64,000 nucleotides of DNA from Clostridium sp. (GTDB lineage: Bacteria > Bacillota_I > Bacilli_A > RF39 > UBA660): NCBI GenBank assembly GCA_022010095.1, contig CP091739.1, positions 744,001-808,000 of the forward strand. The letters are read 5' to 3'. The notes beneath the pieces are model-generated. The model was not told where the DNA came from and searched no databases. It saw only the letters and a program-made list of their open reading frames with translations. Of this stretch, positions 1 to 11,231 are shown one piece after another. Position 1 is the first letter of the stretch. Each line of letters begins with the position of its first letter. Position numbers and translations under genes: made by a program.

Positions 1-167
1 CTCTTTCAAATTCTATTACACCTCTTTTATAATCTTTTTTGTAGTTTTTTTGCTTTCTTAAGCGCTTTTTAAAACAAGAAAAGGATGTTTTTTTAAAAGC
101 CATACATCAATATATCTCTATTAGTATCTCCATTATAAATTGTATCATCAAAATCATATATATTCAT
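1..167 (-). CDS. HAD-family phosphatase, N-terminal part
   Basis: The ATG at 165-167 follows AGGTGAT at good spacing, and the gene runs off the left edge. The first residues read NIYDFDDTIYNGD, the DxDxT nucleophile motif of haloacid dehalogenase-type phosphatases close to the N-terminus, followed by a basic stretch. Two homopolymer indels break the frame within 50 codons. It lies directly downstream of the teichoic acid exporter ATPase, so it may be the last gene of that operon, possibly acting on a phosphorylated glycan or lipid intermediate; the substrate is inference. The superfamily call is good, but the exact family cannot be set from this fragment. Confidence 0.7.
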
Positions 168-231
168 ATTTTTATTATCACCTATATTAAATTATACAAT
201 ATAAAAAGTACTATTTCTAGTACTTAATAAA

Positions 232-980
<749 letters not shown>

Positions 981-981
<1 letters not shown>

Positions 982-1773
982 TATTTCATCACCTTAACAT
1001 ATGTATTTTCATATTTATATATAGTATGTACCCCTAATATTGAAAGTAATACACCTATAAAGAACCATATAAGAGTCCACATTCCTACTGGAGCACTCTT
1101 ATATATTAATACATTTCTCATGTTATATATAAAATTAGCAAGTGGATTTAAATCAAGTAATATCGTTCTATAAACAGCATTATGTATTCTAGAACTTATA
1201 TCATAGAAGATACCAGTTAAATAGAATAACATACGAAGTCCTATATTAACTAAATTAGTTAAGTCTTCAGCAAATACTCCAAAATGCATTATTAAAGTAC
1301 ATACACCAAAAAGTAAATACCATAACAGTTATTATAATTGGAACAAACCATAATACATTCCATGTTATAGGTACTTTATATATTATCATAAATAATACAA
1401 CAAGTAAGAATGATACTGCCATCTTAAATGCATTAACACCCATCTTTATAAGAAGCAATACAAATTTAGGCAAATATACTTTAGTAACGGTATCCCTATT
1501 AGTCGCAACTAACTTAACAGATGAAGTAACCATCTTGTTAAAAATTCCATATAGAAAGCCCAATAAATACAAATACAGAAAAAAAATATTCAACTTTAGA
1601 CTTGAAAACTATTGTTGCTATAAAAGTATATATAAGCATAAATGCAAGTGGTTCTAAAATCATCCATAAAAAAATCCTAAATATGAATTTATAACTTCAG
1701 TTTTAAGTTCAGCCCATGTTGCATACATAATATAATTTTTATACTTCTTTAAATCATTAAAAAATCTTTTCAT
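981..1773 (-). CDS. tagG: ABC-2 type permease for teichoic acid export (TagG-like)
   Basis: This membrane subunit pairs with the overlapping ATPase gene. The start at 1773 has GGAGATAT just upstream and the protein opens MKRFFNDLKKYKNYI, typical of ABC-2 polysaccharide permeases. Hydrophobic segments are spread over about 260 codons. A family-like stretch in the middle reads LKTEVINSYLG, followed by SSVKLVATNRDTVTKVYLPK. It is frameshifted at least three times in T/A runs. It is placed after the fused DUF6056/PIG-L gene and is separated from it by a terminator-like hairpin, so it may be read partly by read-through. The role is export of wall teichoic acid or a related glycopolymer. Confidence 0.82.
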
Positions 1774-1827
1774 ATATCTCCTCTACATATCAATTTTTAC
1801 CATATAAAAGGTATTAAATACCATAGA

Positions 1828-1866
1828 AAAAAATGATTATTAATATAGAGTTAATAATCATTTTTA
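1828..1866 (-). terminator. Bidirectional hairpin terminator
   Basis: A perfect 13-base stem (AAATGATTATTAA with TTAATAATCATTT) encloses a 7-base loop and has A runs on one side and T runs on the other. It lies between the PIG-L end and the TagG start, so it should end or attenuate the upstream teichoic acid transcript. Confidence 0.7.
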
Positions 1867-1884
1867 ATCTACTATTTACTAAAA

Positions 1885-3984
1885 ATTTTTCAATCCAATC
1901 ATTATATTGAGTTACTTTTTTTCATAATCACTTAAATGTCTAACCTTTAAAGCAACTTGTGATTTATAATATTTATCAAATAATTTCTTCTTTTTTTCAC
2001 ATGTTTCTTTATCTAAAGTTTTTAGGTACATTATTATCTATATAATATTTTTTTACTATATGTTTTTATTAAAATAATAGAAATTAGATTTATCATCAAC
2101 AAGACTTGTAACTATTCTACTAGTCATCTTATGATGTATATGTCCATATTCACCTTCTGGATTATGTGTAACAATCTTATTCCACTTCTTAAGTTTAATT
2201 ATATTATTTAAATCAGTAGTAATTAAATTATACTCATTATCCCATGTAGACTTTTCACCATCTACTAAATCAGGATAACCAAGTGTTACATATTCATCAT
2301 TAGTATATTTCATTAAATGTTTAAATTCTCTTAATCTTGTTTCACTAGCACCACATGTTATACACACTACTACATAATCATGATTAAATATTTCTGTTCC
2401 ACCAAACAATAATTCATCATCAGGATGAGCAACTATCATAAGATTCTTATAATCATAATCTTCTTTAAATAATAATTTATATCTTAAATCATTTGGTTCT
2501 AATGTCTTAATTCTAGCATTTGTATCTAATCCATAGAAATCTAAGAATCTCTTTTTCCCATATCTCACTAACAGGATTATTTTTTTCCATATATATTTTT
2601 CATAACCATTTCTCTTAATATATACAGGATTCATATTCATAGTTATTTGTTTTTTTAATACTTTCATATCTTTCATTATTACTAACATATACAGTATGAT
2701 AAATATATAAATATGAACCAAGTACCATAACAAGTACAAGTAACATTATTCTTAATATATAACCATTTTTTTATCAACAACTAATAGATTATATACCTCA
2801 CTAGCAAGTAAAATATAAATAACAATAGCTGGTAAACTACATCTATATCCAACTGGTGTTAATACTAATAATGGTCCTAGTATTATAACAATACTAATCA
2901 TATAAAAATACTAATTTACATCCAATAGATTTATCATAATACTTACTCTTATCAAAAAAAACATTAGTAATACTATTAATAATAATGATAAACAATATAT
3001 AGCAGTCATAAACCCAGTAACATAATGACTAGTACCAGTTACAACTTTAAAATCAAACATATTACCAATTATTAAGAATACACTATAAAAATACACTTAT
3101 ATAATTCAATAACTCTAAACTATATTTTTTCCATTTAGTAACTTTATTATTAGTAAGAAATTTATAAGTAATACCAAACATTAATATACTTACAACAAGA
3201 TTAATAATTAAATTTCTTGAAAATGCATTAGTTTGTATCTTATTGAAATAATTTCTAGCCATTGTAACAATCAATGATTGTTTAGTTGTTACAGTTCTAT
3301 AAAAAAATCATCACCCTTTACTACATGTAAATATGCCCCATTAGTAAACATAATTATAGAACCAATAATAACACCAGCAAAATAAACTAAATAACTTTTT
3401 AGGAATCTTCTTATATTTAATATAAGAATAAATACAAATAAATACACAAAGTGCTAATAAATAAGTAGTAATATGTTCCATAAATAATGTACTAGTTACA
3501 CCAAGAATAAATAATAATACTAAATTATACCATTTTTTTCTTTAAAAATCAATTTTTCTTAAATAAATCTTTTTATATATGCAATGAATATTAAAACTAA
3601 AAAGTATATTAAATGTATAATTAGTAAAACCACTAGTATTAACTATAGTTTCTCTAAATACAAATCTATTAATAAGAAATAACATTAATATAGAAAATAC
3701 CATAATACTATTATTATTCTTATTAACAATTTTTTTCTAATTAAATATCCAATTCCAAAGTATGTAATAGTCATAAATAATGATTTAAGTACATTACTTC
3801 TTGTTAACAATATAACTAAAAGATTACCTAAATATCTACCATTATAATCTTTAAAACCACTTTGTAATCTTTCTAAACCTACACTAGATCCCCATGCCCA
3901 ATCATCATTAGAATATGGAAAATAATAAGTAAGTATAAATAAAAAGACAAAAAAAGGAAAGTATAAAATAAATATAATTTCCAA
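1885..3984 (-). CDS. DUF6056 multi-pass membrane protein fused to PIG-L deacetylase
   Basis: The N-terminal part (to about 2730) is a multi-pass membrane protein with the DUF6056 signature: NDDWAWGS, NGRYLGNLLV, then many hydrophobic helices and the tail KKQITMNMNPVYIKRNG. Without any stop the same frame continues through FYGLDTNARI into a PIG-L (LmbE) deacetylase domain with the zinc motif AHPDDE near 2430 and GHIHHKM near 2130. No start codon with a ribosome site separates the two parts. Frameshifts break the N-terminal two thirds and the last 60 codons. The listed start is TTG at 3984; an ATG at 4016 overlapping the previous gene is an alternative. PIG-L enzymes remove N-acetyl groups from sugars; DUF6056 proteins resemble membrane glycosyltransferases. 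Together they could modify the exported glycopolymer (inference). Confidence 0.68.
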
Positions 3985-4005
3985 TTATTTTTTTAATATT
4001 TTGTT

Positions 4006-5183
4006 TTATTTTTCATCTTTAGCCTCACACACACAAATTTCAACGAAATCTATTATATCACTTGTATAACTTTTTTTAAATCCCTTAATATATTTTTTTC
4101 TTTTAAATTCATATAATTTATTCATATCATAATTATCATTATCTATTTCTTTATATAATTCATCTAAAGACAAACATATCTTACCAGGCATATCTTTGTC
4201 ATATTTTTAAATAGAAATCTCTATCATTAACATAATCTTTCTTATCATACGCATAAAAATATTATAGGCTTTCCAATAACAGCAACTTCATAAATAACAG
4301 CTGAATAATCACTTATAACCTTATCAGAAACAAAAACCATTTCATAAGTATTAAAAAGTATTATCAAATATAGCATCACTATTATCAAATTTATATTTAG
4401 TAAGTGGATGTAATTTAACAATCAAATTATATTTCTTATAATCAAAATTATCTATAAATTCTTTGATATATTTATAATCATAACCACCATCTCTAAATGT
4501 TGGACAATATAATATATTTTTTTCTTTTTTTATTTTTTTAAGTTTAGGATATTTATTATATATTTTATCACTAACCTTTTTTTAATATTATTTTTTTATC
4601 AACCATTAAATCTAATCTTGGTAAAGGATATATTCTAAACTTACTTTTTATCTTGGCCAAATGCTTCACTAAAATATTTAACACAATATTCACTACTTGC
4701 GAATATATAATCATAATTATTATGCATATTCATAATACTAGCAAGTTTATTATTATCGATATGTTTTATTCTTTCATTACCCTTATTAACAACACTTAAT
4801 CCAAATTTCTTAAAGGCTCCCATGGCATGCCACATTTGAATAACAGTTAAACTTTTCTTATGTTTACAATTACTTATAACAATACAATAGGAATCAAGTA
4901 TCACAACTTTACTAGTAGATATATAATACATTTGTTTAAACATATGAAATATATATTTTATCTTATTAAGAAAAACCTGAATCTAATGTTTTTACATAAA
5001 TATACTACATCATAATCTTTCATTTTTCTTACTAATTTCTTCACCAAGCAAAAAGAAAATCAACATTAACATTATTAGATTGCCTACTTATAAAAAGTTA
5101 TTCTATTTCTAGTCTTAAATAATTTAAATATAGAATAAATAACATTAAGAATAAATTTAAATATTTTTAACGATTATTATCAT
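4006..5183 (-). CDS. CDP-glycerol/CDP-ribitol phosphotransferase (TagB/TagF family), second copy
   Basis: It belongs to the Glyphos_transf family, membrane-associated enzymes that add glycerol- or ribitol-phosphate units to the teichoic acid chain. Visible hallmarks are RITFISRQSN near the N-terminus, VIQMWHAMGAFKKFG (substrate-binding His) in the intact piece 4641-4943, and PGKICLSLDELYKEID at the C-terminus. The start ATG (5181-5183) overlaps the previous stop and has GGGGAAA upstream. Its length of about 390 codons fits single-domain TagB-like enzymes, not the long TagF polymerases. Several A/T-run indels split it. Whether it primes or polymerises cannot be told from sequence. Confidence 0.85.
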
Positions 5184-6374
5184 CTTTTTTTCCCCTGTTA
5201 TTAATTTTTTTAACTACCCTTTCTGTACTTTTTACCATCACAAGCTCCACAAAAAGAAATCAAAAAAACTCTTTAAGTTTCTTTTTTTATCAACATTACC
5301 TTTCTTAATTGAATTAATTAATTCCTTATTATTATGAGCTACATCTCCATAAGTATATTTAGAAAAATGGATAATAAAATCCCCTACTACCATCATAATC
5401 CTTATAATCAGGCGTATAAAAAAAATTACAGGTTTTTTTAAAGAATGAATATTCAAATATAACTGAACTATAATCAGTAATTAAAATATCAGTTATAAAT
5501 AATAAATCATTTATTTCTCTTTCATTACTTAAATCATAATAAAAAAATCATCATTATCAAAAATCAATATCGTGCATTTCTTTTAATAAATGGATGCATT
5601 TTTTTACTATAAATACATAATCTTTAGAAAAAAATTCTTTTTTTAATTAAATCAAAAATCTATTAAACTATAATCATAATATGCTGTCTTTTGTCCTTTA
5701 CCTCTAAATGTAGGTGCAAATAATATAACTTTTTTATTCTTAAATTTAGGATACTTTTTATATAGAGTATTTCTTATATTCTTTTTATATTCATCACTAA
5801 AAAATATATCAGTTCTAGGAACACCATATGGATGAACTTTCTCTATATCAATACCAAATGCTTCAGCATAATTACATCTTATATTTTTCAGAACTAACTA
5901 TTGTATCAGTATAATTTTTTTATGTGTTAAACTTGTATTATTATATCCCTCTTTACTCTTATTTCTACTATACCCTACTGTTTTTAAAAGGCTCCCATAG
6001 CATGCCATACTTGTATTAATTTAGCATTTTTCCCTTATTTTTAAGAGGATAAATTAATGGATAAAAAAATCATCAACAAGAATATATTTTTGATTTAGCA
6101 ATGTCTCTAATCAACAATATTTTTTTCTTTTACAACTTCTTCTTGTCTTTAATGACTTTTTTTAAATGAGTTTTTAAGTTTATAATCAGGATAATTTTTC
6201 TTTTAAATAATTATATATAAACTCAAAGTTTCCAGAGATATGATCTCTGGAATCTGATAAGAATAATACAGTTTTTTTCTTCTAATTTATATCTTTTTAA
6301 CATAATAATTATAAATGATTATACAAAAATAGTCTCTTTACTTTTTGTGTAAAAAAACCCTTTATATATCTCAT
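5180..6374 (-). CDS. CDP-glycerol/CDP-ribitol phosphotransferase (TagB/TagF family), first copy
   Basis: It is a paralogue of the next gene downstream. Stitched frames give MRYIKGFFTQKVKRLF, SDSRDHISGNFEFIYNYL, LIQVWHAMGAFK with its His, and the C-terminal YTYGDVAHNNKELINSI typical of the family. The ATG at 6372-6374 overlaps the TGA of tarJ (ATGA), preceded by GGGAGAT; its own end overlaps the start of the second copy. With tarI and tarJ immediately upstream, ribitol-phosphate is the likely donor unit, giving a poly(ribitol phosphate) wall polymer (inference). The gene is heavily interrupted by homopolymer indels but has every expected conserved block. Confidence 0.83.
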
Positions 6375-7397
6375 ATTAAATCTCCCATTTCATTATTGTT
6401 TTTAAAATCATTATTCAAATCTTGTTGGAAAGCAGAATGTATATCATTTACAGAATGTACTTCTACTTCACTTGATATAATTGTACTTAAATAGTCAGCT
6501 ACATCTTCATTTTTCTTCAATAAATTTAATTGAAGCATCAAAATCTTCATAACCACTTCTACTATTACCAAGTATTGATAAACCTTTTTCAAGTATCATT
6601 CTTGTATTTAATGGAACATTATTTTCACTAACGCCCATTAAAGCAATGCTTCCTTGTGGATTAATTATATCTATTATTTGATTAATTGCCATTTCAGCTT
6701 TAGTTCCACCAACACATTCAAATGCATGGTCAACTGTAACACCTTCTGGTATTTCAGCAACTTGATAAGTTTCATCAGCAAATTGGAAATAATGTAGTTT
6801 TTCATATCTATTACCAAATACTATAATTTTAGCATTAGGGAATGTCTTTTTAAGAACAAGTGCAGTAACAAAACCAACACTACCATCTCCCCAGACACCT
6901 ATAGTTTGTCTTTTCATATGACTATATCCTTCAAAATGTTCAAGTGCATTCATTGCTACACTTAATAGTTCTAAGAGAACAGCAATTCTATCTTTAATTT
7001 TAGTATATTTAATTACTCTTGTTCTTTCAATATCAACAATACTTTGCATAAATCCATCATACCCACTAGATTTAAATAAACTACTTCTTAAATAATTTTC
7101 TTTTATTACTGAATCAGTTTCTCTAGGAGTATTAGGTATCATAACAACACTATCCCCTGGTTTAAATTCTCCTTTAGGATCGAAAACTACTTTTCCAACA
7201 CACTCATGAATAAGTGCCATAGGAAGTTTTTTAGCAAGAACTTCTGGAGCTCTTCTTCCTTGATAATATCTTTGATCTGCTGCACAAATAGAAAGATAAG
7301 ATGGTCTTACTAGAATATCATCACTAGGAAGTGGCAAATCTATAAAATCAGTTCTAATTTGTTTAGGAGAACAAAGTCTATAAGATTGAGCTATCAT
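6371..7397 (-). CDS. tarJ: Ribulose-5-phosphate reductase TarJ
   Basis: This zinc-type alcohol dehydrogenase-like enzyme reduces ribulose-5-phosphate to ribitol-5-phosphate for CDP-ribitol synthesis. A nearly intact 296-codon frame begins MIAQSYRLCSPKQI and shows LSICAADQRYYQG, the HECVG segment and a Rossmann nucleotide site (IGVWGDGSVGFVTALVL). One frameshift near 6510 precedes the C-terminal VHSVNDIHSAFQQDLN. The start overlaps the tarI stop and the stop overlaps the next start (both ATGA), which indicates coupled translation. The length of about 340 residues fits TarJ. Order tarI-tarJ is the usual one. Confidence 0.93.
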
Positions 7398-8125
7398 TTT
7401 TCATCCTTTCTCATTAAAATAGCTTCCGCTATCTTAAGATCATATAATGTAGTTAATTTAATGTTATATACTTCACCATCTACCAAAGCAACATCTTCAC
7501 CTTTTTATAGAAAAAGATTTTTACAACCATCTGTTAATATTTCTTTTTTTCTTTCTTAGTTAATGAATCAAATAAACTCATCAATTTTTTTAATATTAAA
7601 TGTTTGAGGAGTTTGTCCTTGATAACACTCTTTTCTATCAGGAATTTCAGTTATCATCTTACCATCTTTAGAATATACAATTGTATCAGTTGCAGGAATA
7701 ACTGTATCAGCAGCACCATATTTTTTAGCAAGTTTAATATTATCATCTAATATTCTTTGAGTAACAAAAGGTCTAACAGCATCATGAGTAACAACAATAT
7801 CTTTATCATTTAAGCCATATTTTTCTTCAATATATTTGCACCCATTCATAATAGTTTCATTTCTTGTAGCACCACCAGCTGTTATTTCAACTCTATCTTT
7901 GTCGATATTATATTTTTTTCTAATAAATCTTCAGCATAACTTACCCACTCTTTAGGACAACAAACAAGTATTTTTTTGAAAAAAAGCTTGATTAATCAAA
8001 AAAATTGTTCAATTGTATGAATAATTATTGGTCTTTCTCCTAACATTAAAAAAATTGTTTAGGCATTTCAGTATTGCCCATTCTTGTACCGGAACCACTA
8101 GGCTAAAAATTTCTCCATAAATCAT
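7394..8125 (-). CDS. tarI: Ribitol-5-phosphate cytidylyltransferase TarI
   Basis: It is an IspD/TarI-family nucleotidyltransferase that makes CDP-ribitol from CTP and ribitol-5-phosphate. The N-terminal loop (GSGTRMG) is recoverable across frames. An intact middle piece holds DIVVTHDAVRPFVTQ and AADTVIPATDTIVYS, and PDRKECYQGQTPQTF precedes the C-terminus. The start at 8125 has a strong GGAGGT. The stop overlaps tarJ by four bases. Frames break at runs near 7510, 7570 and 7920-8050. IspD shares the fold, but adjacency to tarJ decides the call. Confidence 0.92.
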
Positions 8126-8243
8126 ATTTACCTCCATTATTTTTCAAAAATTATATAATTTACATATCTATGTCTAACCAAATTATAACATTAAAAGTAA
8201 ATTAAACGCAAACATTTACATAAACTTTACTATTCTTTATTAA

Positions 8244-9215
8244 TTAAAAAAATTTAAGTATTTCCTCTTTATCTTTTTTTGCCTTCTATAATATCATGTA
8301 TTAAATTTATTATAGGCATTTTTTTACTTTTTTTACGTCTTACTAGTTTATGTATTGATTTTTAATGTATACATTCCTTCAACTGTAGTATTTTTCTAAA
8401 TATTTATCTATCTCTTCTTTACTAGCTCCACTACCAATTAAATAACCAAAACTAAAGTTTCTAGAGTTTTTACTAGTACATGTCATAAGAATATCTCCAA
8501 ACCCAGCAAAAGATAATATTGACTTCTTTTTTTACCACCTAAAGCATCAATTAATTCTTTTTATATCATTCATGCTTTCAGTTAGATAATGCTCTTGTTG
8601 AATCAGTTACTCCCATACCTTCAAACATACCACTAGCAATAGCCATAACATTTTTAATACTACCACATATTTCTATACCTATTATATCTTTAGTTCTTCT
8701 AAACTTAGTTATTGAATTTTGAAAACACTTTCGAATAACCATTTCAGTTTTTCTACTTCTTGTTGCTAAACTAAATCCAACAGGTGAATCCTTAATTATA
8801 TCTACTGCAAAAAGTAGGACCACTTATAACAGCAATATTATTTCTTAAGTATTTAGCAAACACATCATTTAAAAAAACAAACATGTATTTTGTTGAATAC
8901 CTTTAGTAGCAATCAACACAGGTTGTTTCTTCTTAATATATTTAGTAAGTTTGATAGTTACATCATCAAAAAGCAAACGCAGGAATTGCCATAACAATTA
9001 AGTCTTTTTCCATTTACCGCTTCACTTAAATCACATGTAAAACTTATTTCATTTGGAATCTTATAATTACTTAACTTCATTGATACTCTTTTTTCATCAA
9101 GAATATTTTTTTCATTTTCATCATGTGTCCATATGGTAACATCTACCTTATTATTCACAAGTATATGTGAAAGAGCAAGTCCATAAGCACCCGCTCCAAG
9201 TATACCTACTTTCAT
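8244..9215 (-). CDS. gpsA: NAD(P)-dependent glycerol-3-phosphate dehydrogenase
   Basis: It makes sn-glycerol-3-phosphate from dihydroxyacetone phosphate, for phospholipids and for glycerol-phosphate polymers. The N-terminal Rossmann motif GILGAGAYGLALSHIL is intact; ISGPTFAVDI, the catalytic region EICGSIKNVMAIASGM and GFGDILMTCTSKNSRN follow across frames. About 324 codons is normal for GpsA. The start overlaps the tagO stop (ATGA). It is unusual to see it inside a tarIJ cluster; here it may supply both linkage-unit glycerol-phosphate and LtaS substrate precursors (inference). Confidence 0.92.
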
Positions 9216-10321
9216 TTATCTTCATCACTCCTATTATTCTTTTTATTTTTCTTGCTTGTCCAGTCAAACACAATATCAGTTTTAAGTATTAAAAAAATAA
9301 TACAATAAACATTAAAACAACATAACAACATATAATAGTTTTTCTTATTTCCTAAAAACATAGAAAATAGTTGTAGCTGAGAACATTATATTAATAGCAT
9401 ATATAACTAGTAATGAACTCTTTTTAGAAAAATGTTTAAGTAATTGATGATGCAAATGTTCTTTATCAGCATGATCAATACTTTGTCCTTTTTAAATTTT
9501 CTTCTTATTATTGCAAAATAAAGTATCCATAATTGGAATTGCAAGTATTAGCATTGGTATAATTAATGAAGTTAATGTCGTTGTTTTAAATCCAAGTAAG
9601 AATATCACAGCTATCATAAATCCTAAAAATGTACTTCCAGCATCACCTTGATAAATTCTAGCTGGTGGAAAATTATGAACTAAATAACCAAGAGTTGAAC
9701 CTAGCATAATAAGTGATAAGACTACATCTAGTCCACCAAATTTATTTAAAATAAATCCAATTATCGCAATAGTTAAGAAATATATAGAACTTATTCCAGC
9801 ACATAATCCATCAAGACCATCAATTAAATTTATTGCATTAATTGTAGCAACTATTATAAGTATAGAGAGAAACTCACTTAAAAATGGAATGCTAGTAAAC
9901 GTAATAGTCATACCAAACAAAGTAATTTTAGTAAGTTCAAGTCCACCATAAAATACAACTATTGCAGCCACTATCAACTGTACAAGAACTTTATATTTAT
10001 TAGGCATAGGTGTTTCGCTTTTAGTCATATCATCAAAAAGACCTAAAAGCATTATTAAAAATGAACCTATAAGTATTGCAATCATTAGATTATTTTTAGG
10101 AGCAAACAACATATAACCAAGTAAAAATGCAAAGAATATACCAAGTCCTCCAAGTAAAGGCATAGGCTTCTTATGTATCTTTCTAGGATCATTTGGTACA
10201 TCTAAAACTTTCAAAAAAATATTGCTACCTTTTTTTCATCATTTGTACAAATACAAGTGAAGATAAAAAAACATACTGCAACAATTATAAATATATTATA
10301 TCCATTAACTTCAAAATTCAT
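9212..10321 (-). CDS. tagO: Undecaprenyl-phosphate GlcNAc-1-phosphate transferase (TagO/WecA family)
   Basis: This polytopic enzyme of the MraY/WecA family starts wall teichoic acid assembly by moving GlcNAc-1-phosphate to undecaprenyl phosphate. A 240-codon intact frame shows DVPNDPRKIHKKPMPLLGG, GLFDDM, NAINLIDGLDGLCAG and ARIYQGDAGSTFLG, the Mg-binding Asp motifs of the family; the C-terminal cytosolic loop ADKEHLHHQLLK is recovered after a frameshift at 9492. The N-terminus (MNFEVNGYNIFIIVAVCF) is also one frame off. It is first in the operon, so it fits as the committed step. Confidence 0.92.
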
Positions 10322-10343
10322 CTCTTTCCACTCCCTATTAATT

Positions 10344-10372
10344 ATTATAAACTAATAATTCTATTTTTTCCA
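10344..10372 (-). promoter_or_regulatory. Likely promoter of the teichoic acid operon
   Basis: A TATAAT box (minus strand, 10344-10349) lies about 23 bases before the tagO start, within the 143-base gap that separates it from the divergent plus-strand gene. The -35 is weak (TGGAAA at about 17 bases), so this is only a likely site. Confidence 0.35.
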
Positions 10373-10464
10373 TTAAAATAGTATAAAAACACTATTATTG
10401 ACTTATATTTAATTGAAAAAAATATATATTGAATGATAAAATTAAGATAATAAGGGAGGGTCAA

Positions 10465-11104
10465 ATGCAAGAAAAAAAGGAAAATTCTACAAAATCAATA
10501 CTATTAATTATTGCATTAATAATTATCATTATCTTACTAGGAATAATAATATATATGTTAGTTAACAATAAGAAAGCTAATAATGATATTAATAGTCAAA
10601 AGCAAGACTACTACTACAACGACTACACAAAAAGTAAGTGATGAAGATGAAAAAGTCAAAAAAACTATTGAAAAGTTTCTTGAAGTAGATTGTGCACTTC
10701 ATACTGATTACATCTTAGATTACTTAAATCTAGGTTTTTGATGAAAGTAAACAAATATATGATGAAGCAACAGAAATGGTTATCACTAATGTTAAATATG
10801 ATGACTTTAAAAATGCAATGCTTAATTATGTAACAGAAGAATACTTCAAAAAAGAAACTGATGGATACATTGTCAAAGATAAAAGTGGTTATGTAAGAAA
10901 AAGTCAAGGTGGCGGAGAATGTTACATATCTAAAATAAACAATATCACTAAAATAGGAAATCTATCATATAATGTTAACATTACAGAAACTAGTGATGTA
11001 GATGATAGTATTAACAATAACACTACACAAAAAAATTTACATTCAAAGAATACAATAATAAACTAATAGTTGATACATATTCAGGTAGAAAAATAAACAC
11101 ATGA
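10465..11104 (+). CDS. Membrane-anchored extracytoplasmic protein of unknown function
   Basis: Start chosen at 10465 (MQEKKENSTKS) because GGGAGGG precedes it; an earlier ATG at 10429 lacks a site. A single hydrophobic helix (residues about 11-33, ending MLVNN) is followed by an acidic/polar outer part containing KTIEKFLEVDCALHTDYIL, KYDDFKNAMLNYVTEEYF and ESSGYVRK-like polar repeats, ending in LIVDTYSGRKINT. Three frameshifts split it. I do not recognise the family. It has its own terminator directly downstream and lies between the teichoic acid operon and the glucosaminidase, so a cell-surface role is likely. Confidence 0.6.
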
Positions 11105-11137
11105 ACTAAGTAAAGTAAAATTTATTTAGTTTTTTTC
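11105..11137 (+). terminator. Rho-independent terminator
   Basis: ACTAAGTAAA pairs with TTTATTTAGT (one wobble) around a short loop and is followed by a seven-T run. Confidence 0.65.
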
Positions 11138-11171
11138 TTGTTTAAATAATGTAAATTTCCCTAAATATAAT

Positions 11172-11200
11172 GAAAAAAATATGTAGAATTTTGGTATAAT
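11172..11200 (+). promoter_or_regulatory. Extended -10 promoter of the glucosaminidase gene
   Basis: TGGTATAAT at 11192-11200 is an extended -10 box, 32 bases before the start codon, with GAAAAA 17 bases further upstream as a poor -35. Confidence 0.55.
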
Positions 11201-11231
11201 TATTTATTATATAGAATGATAAGGAGTAACT

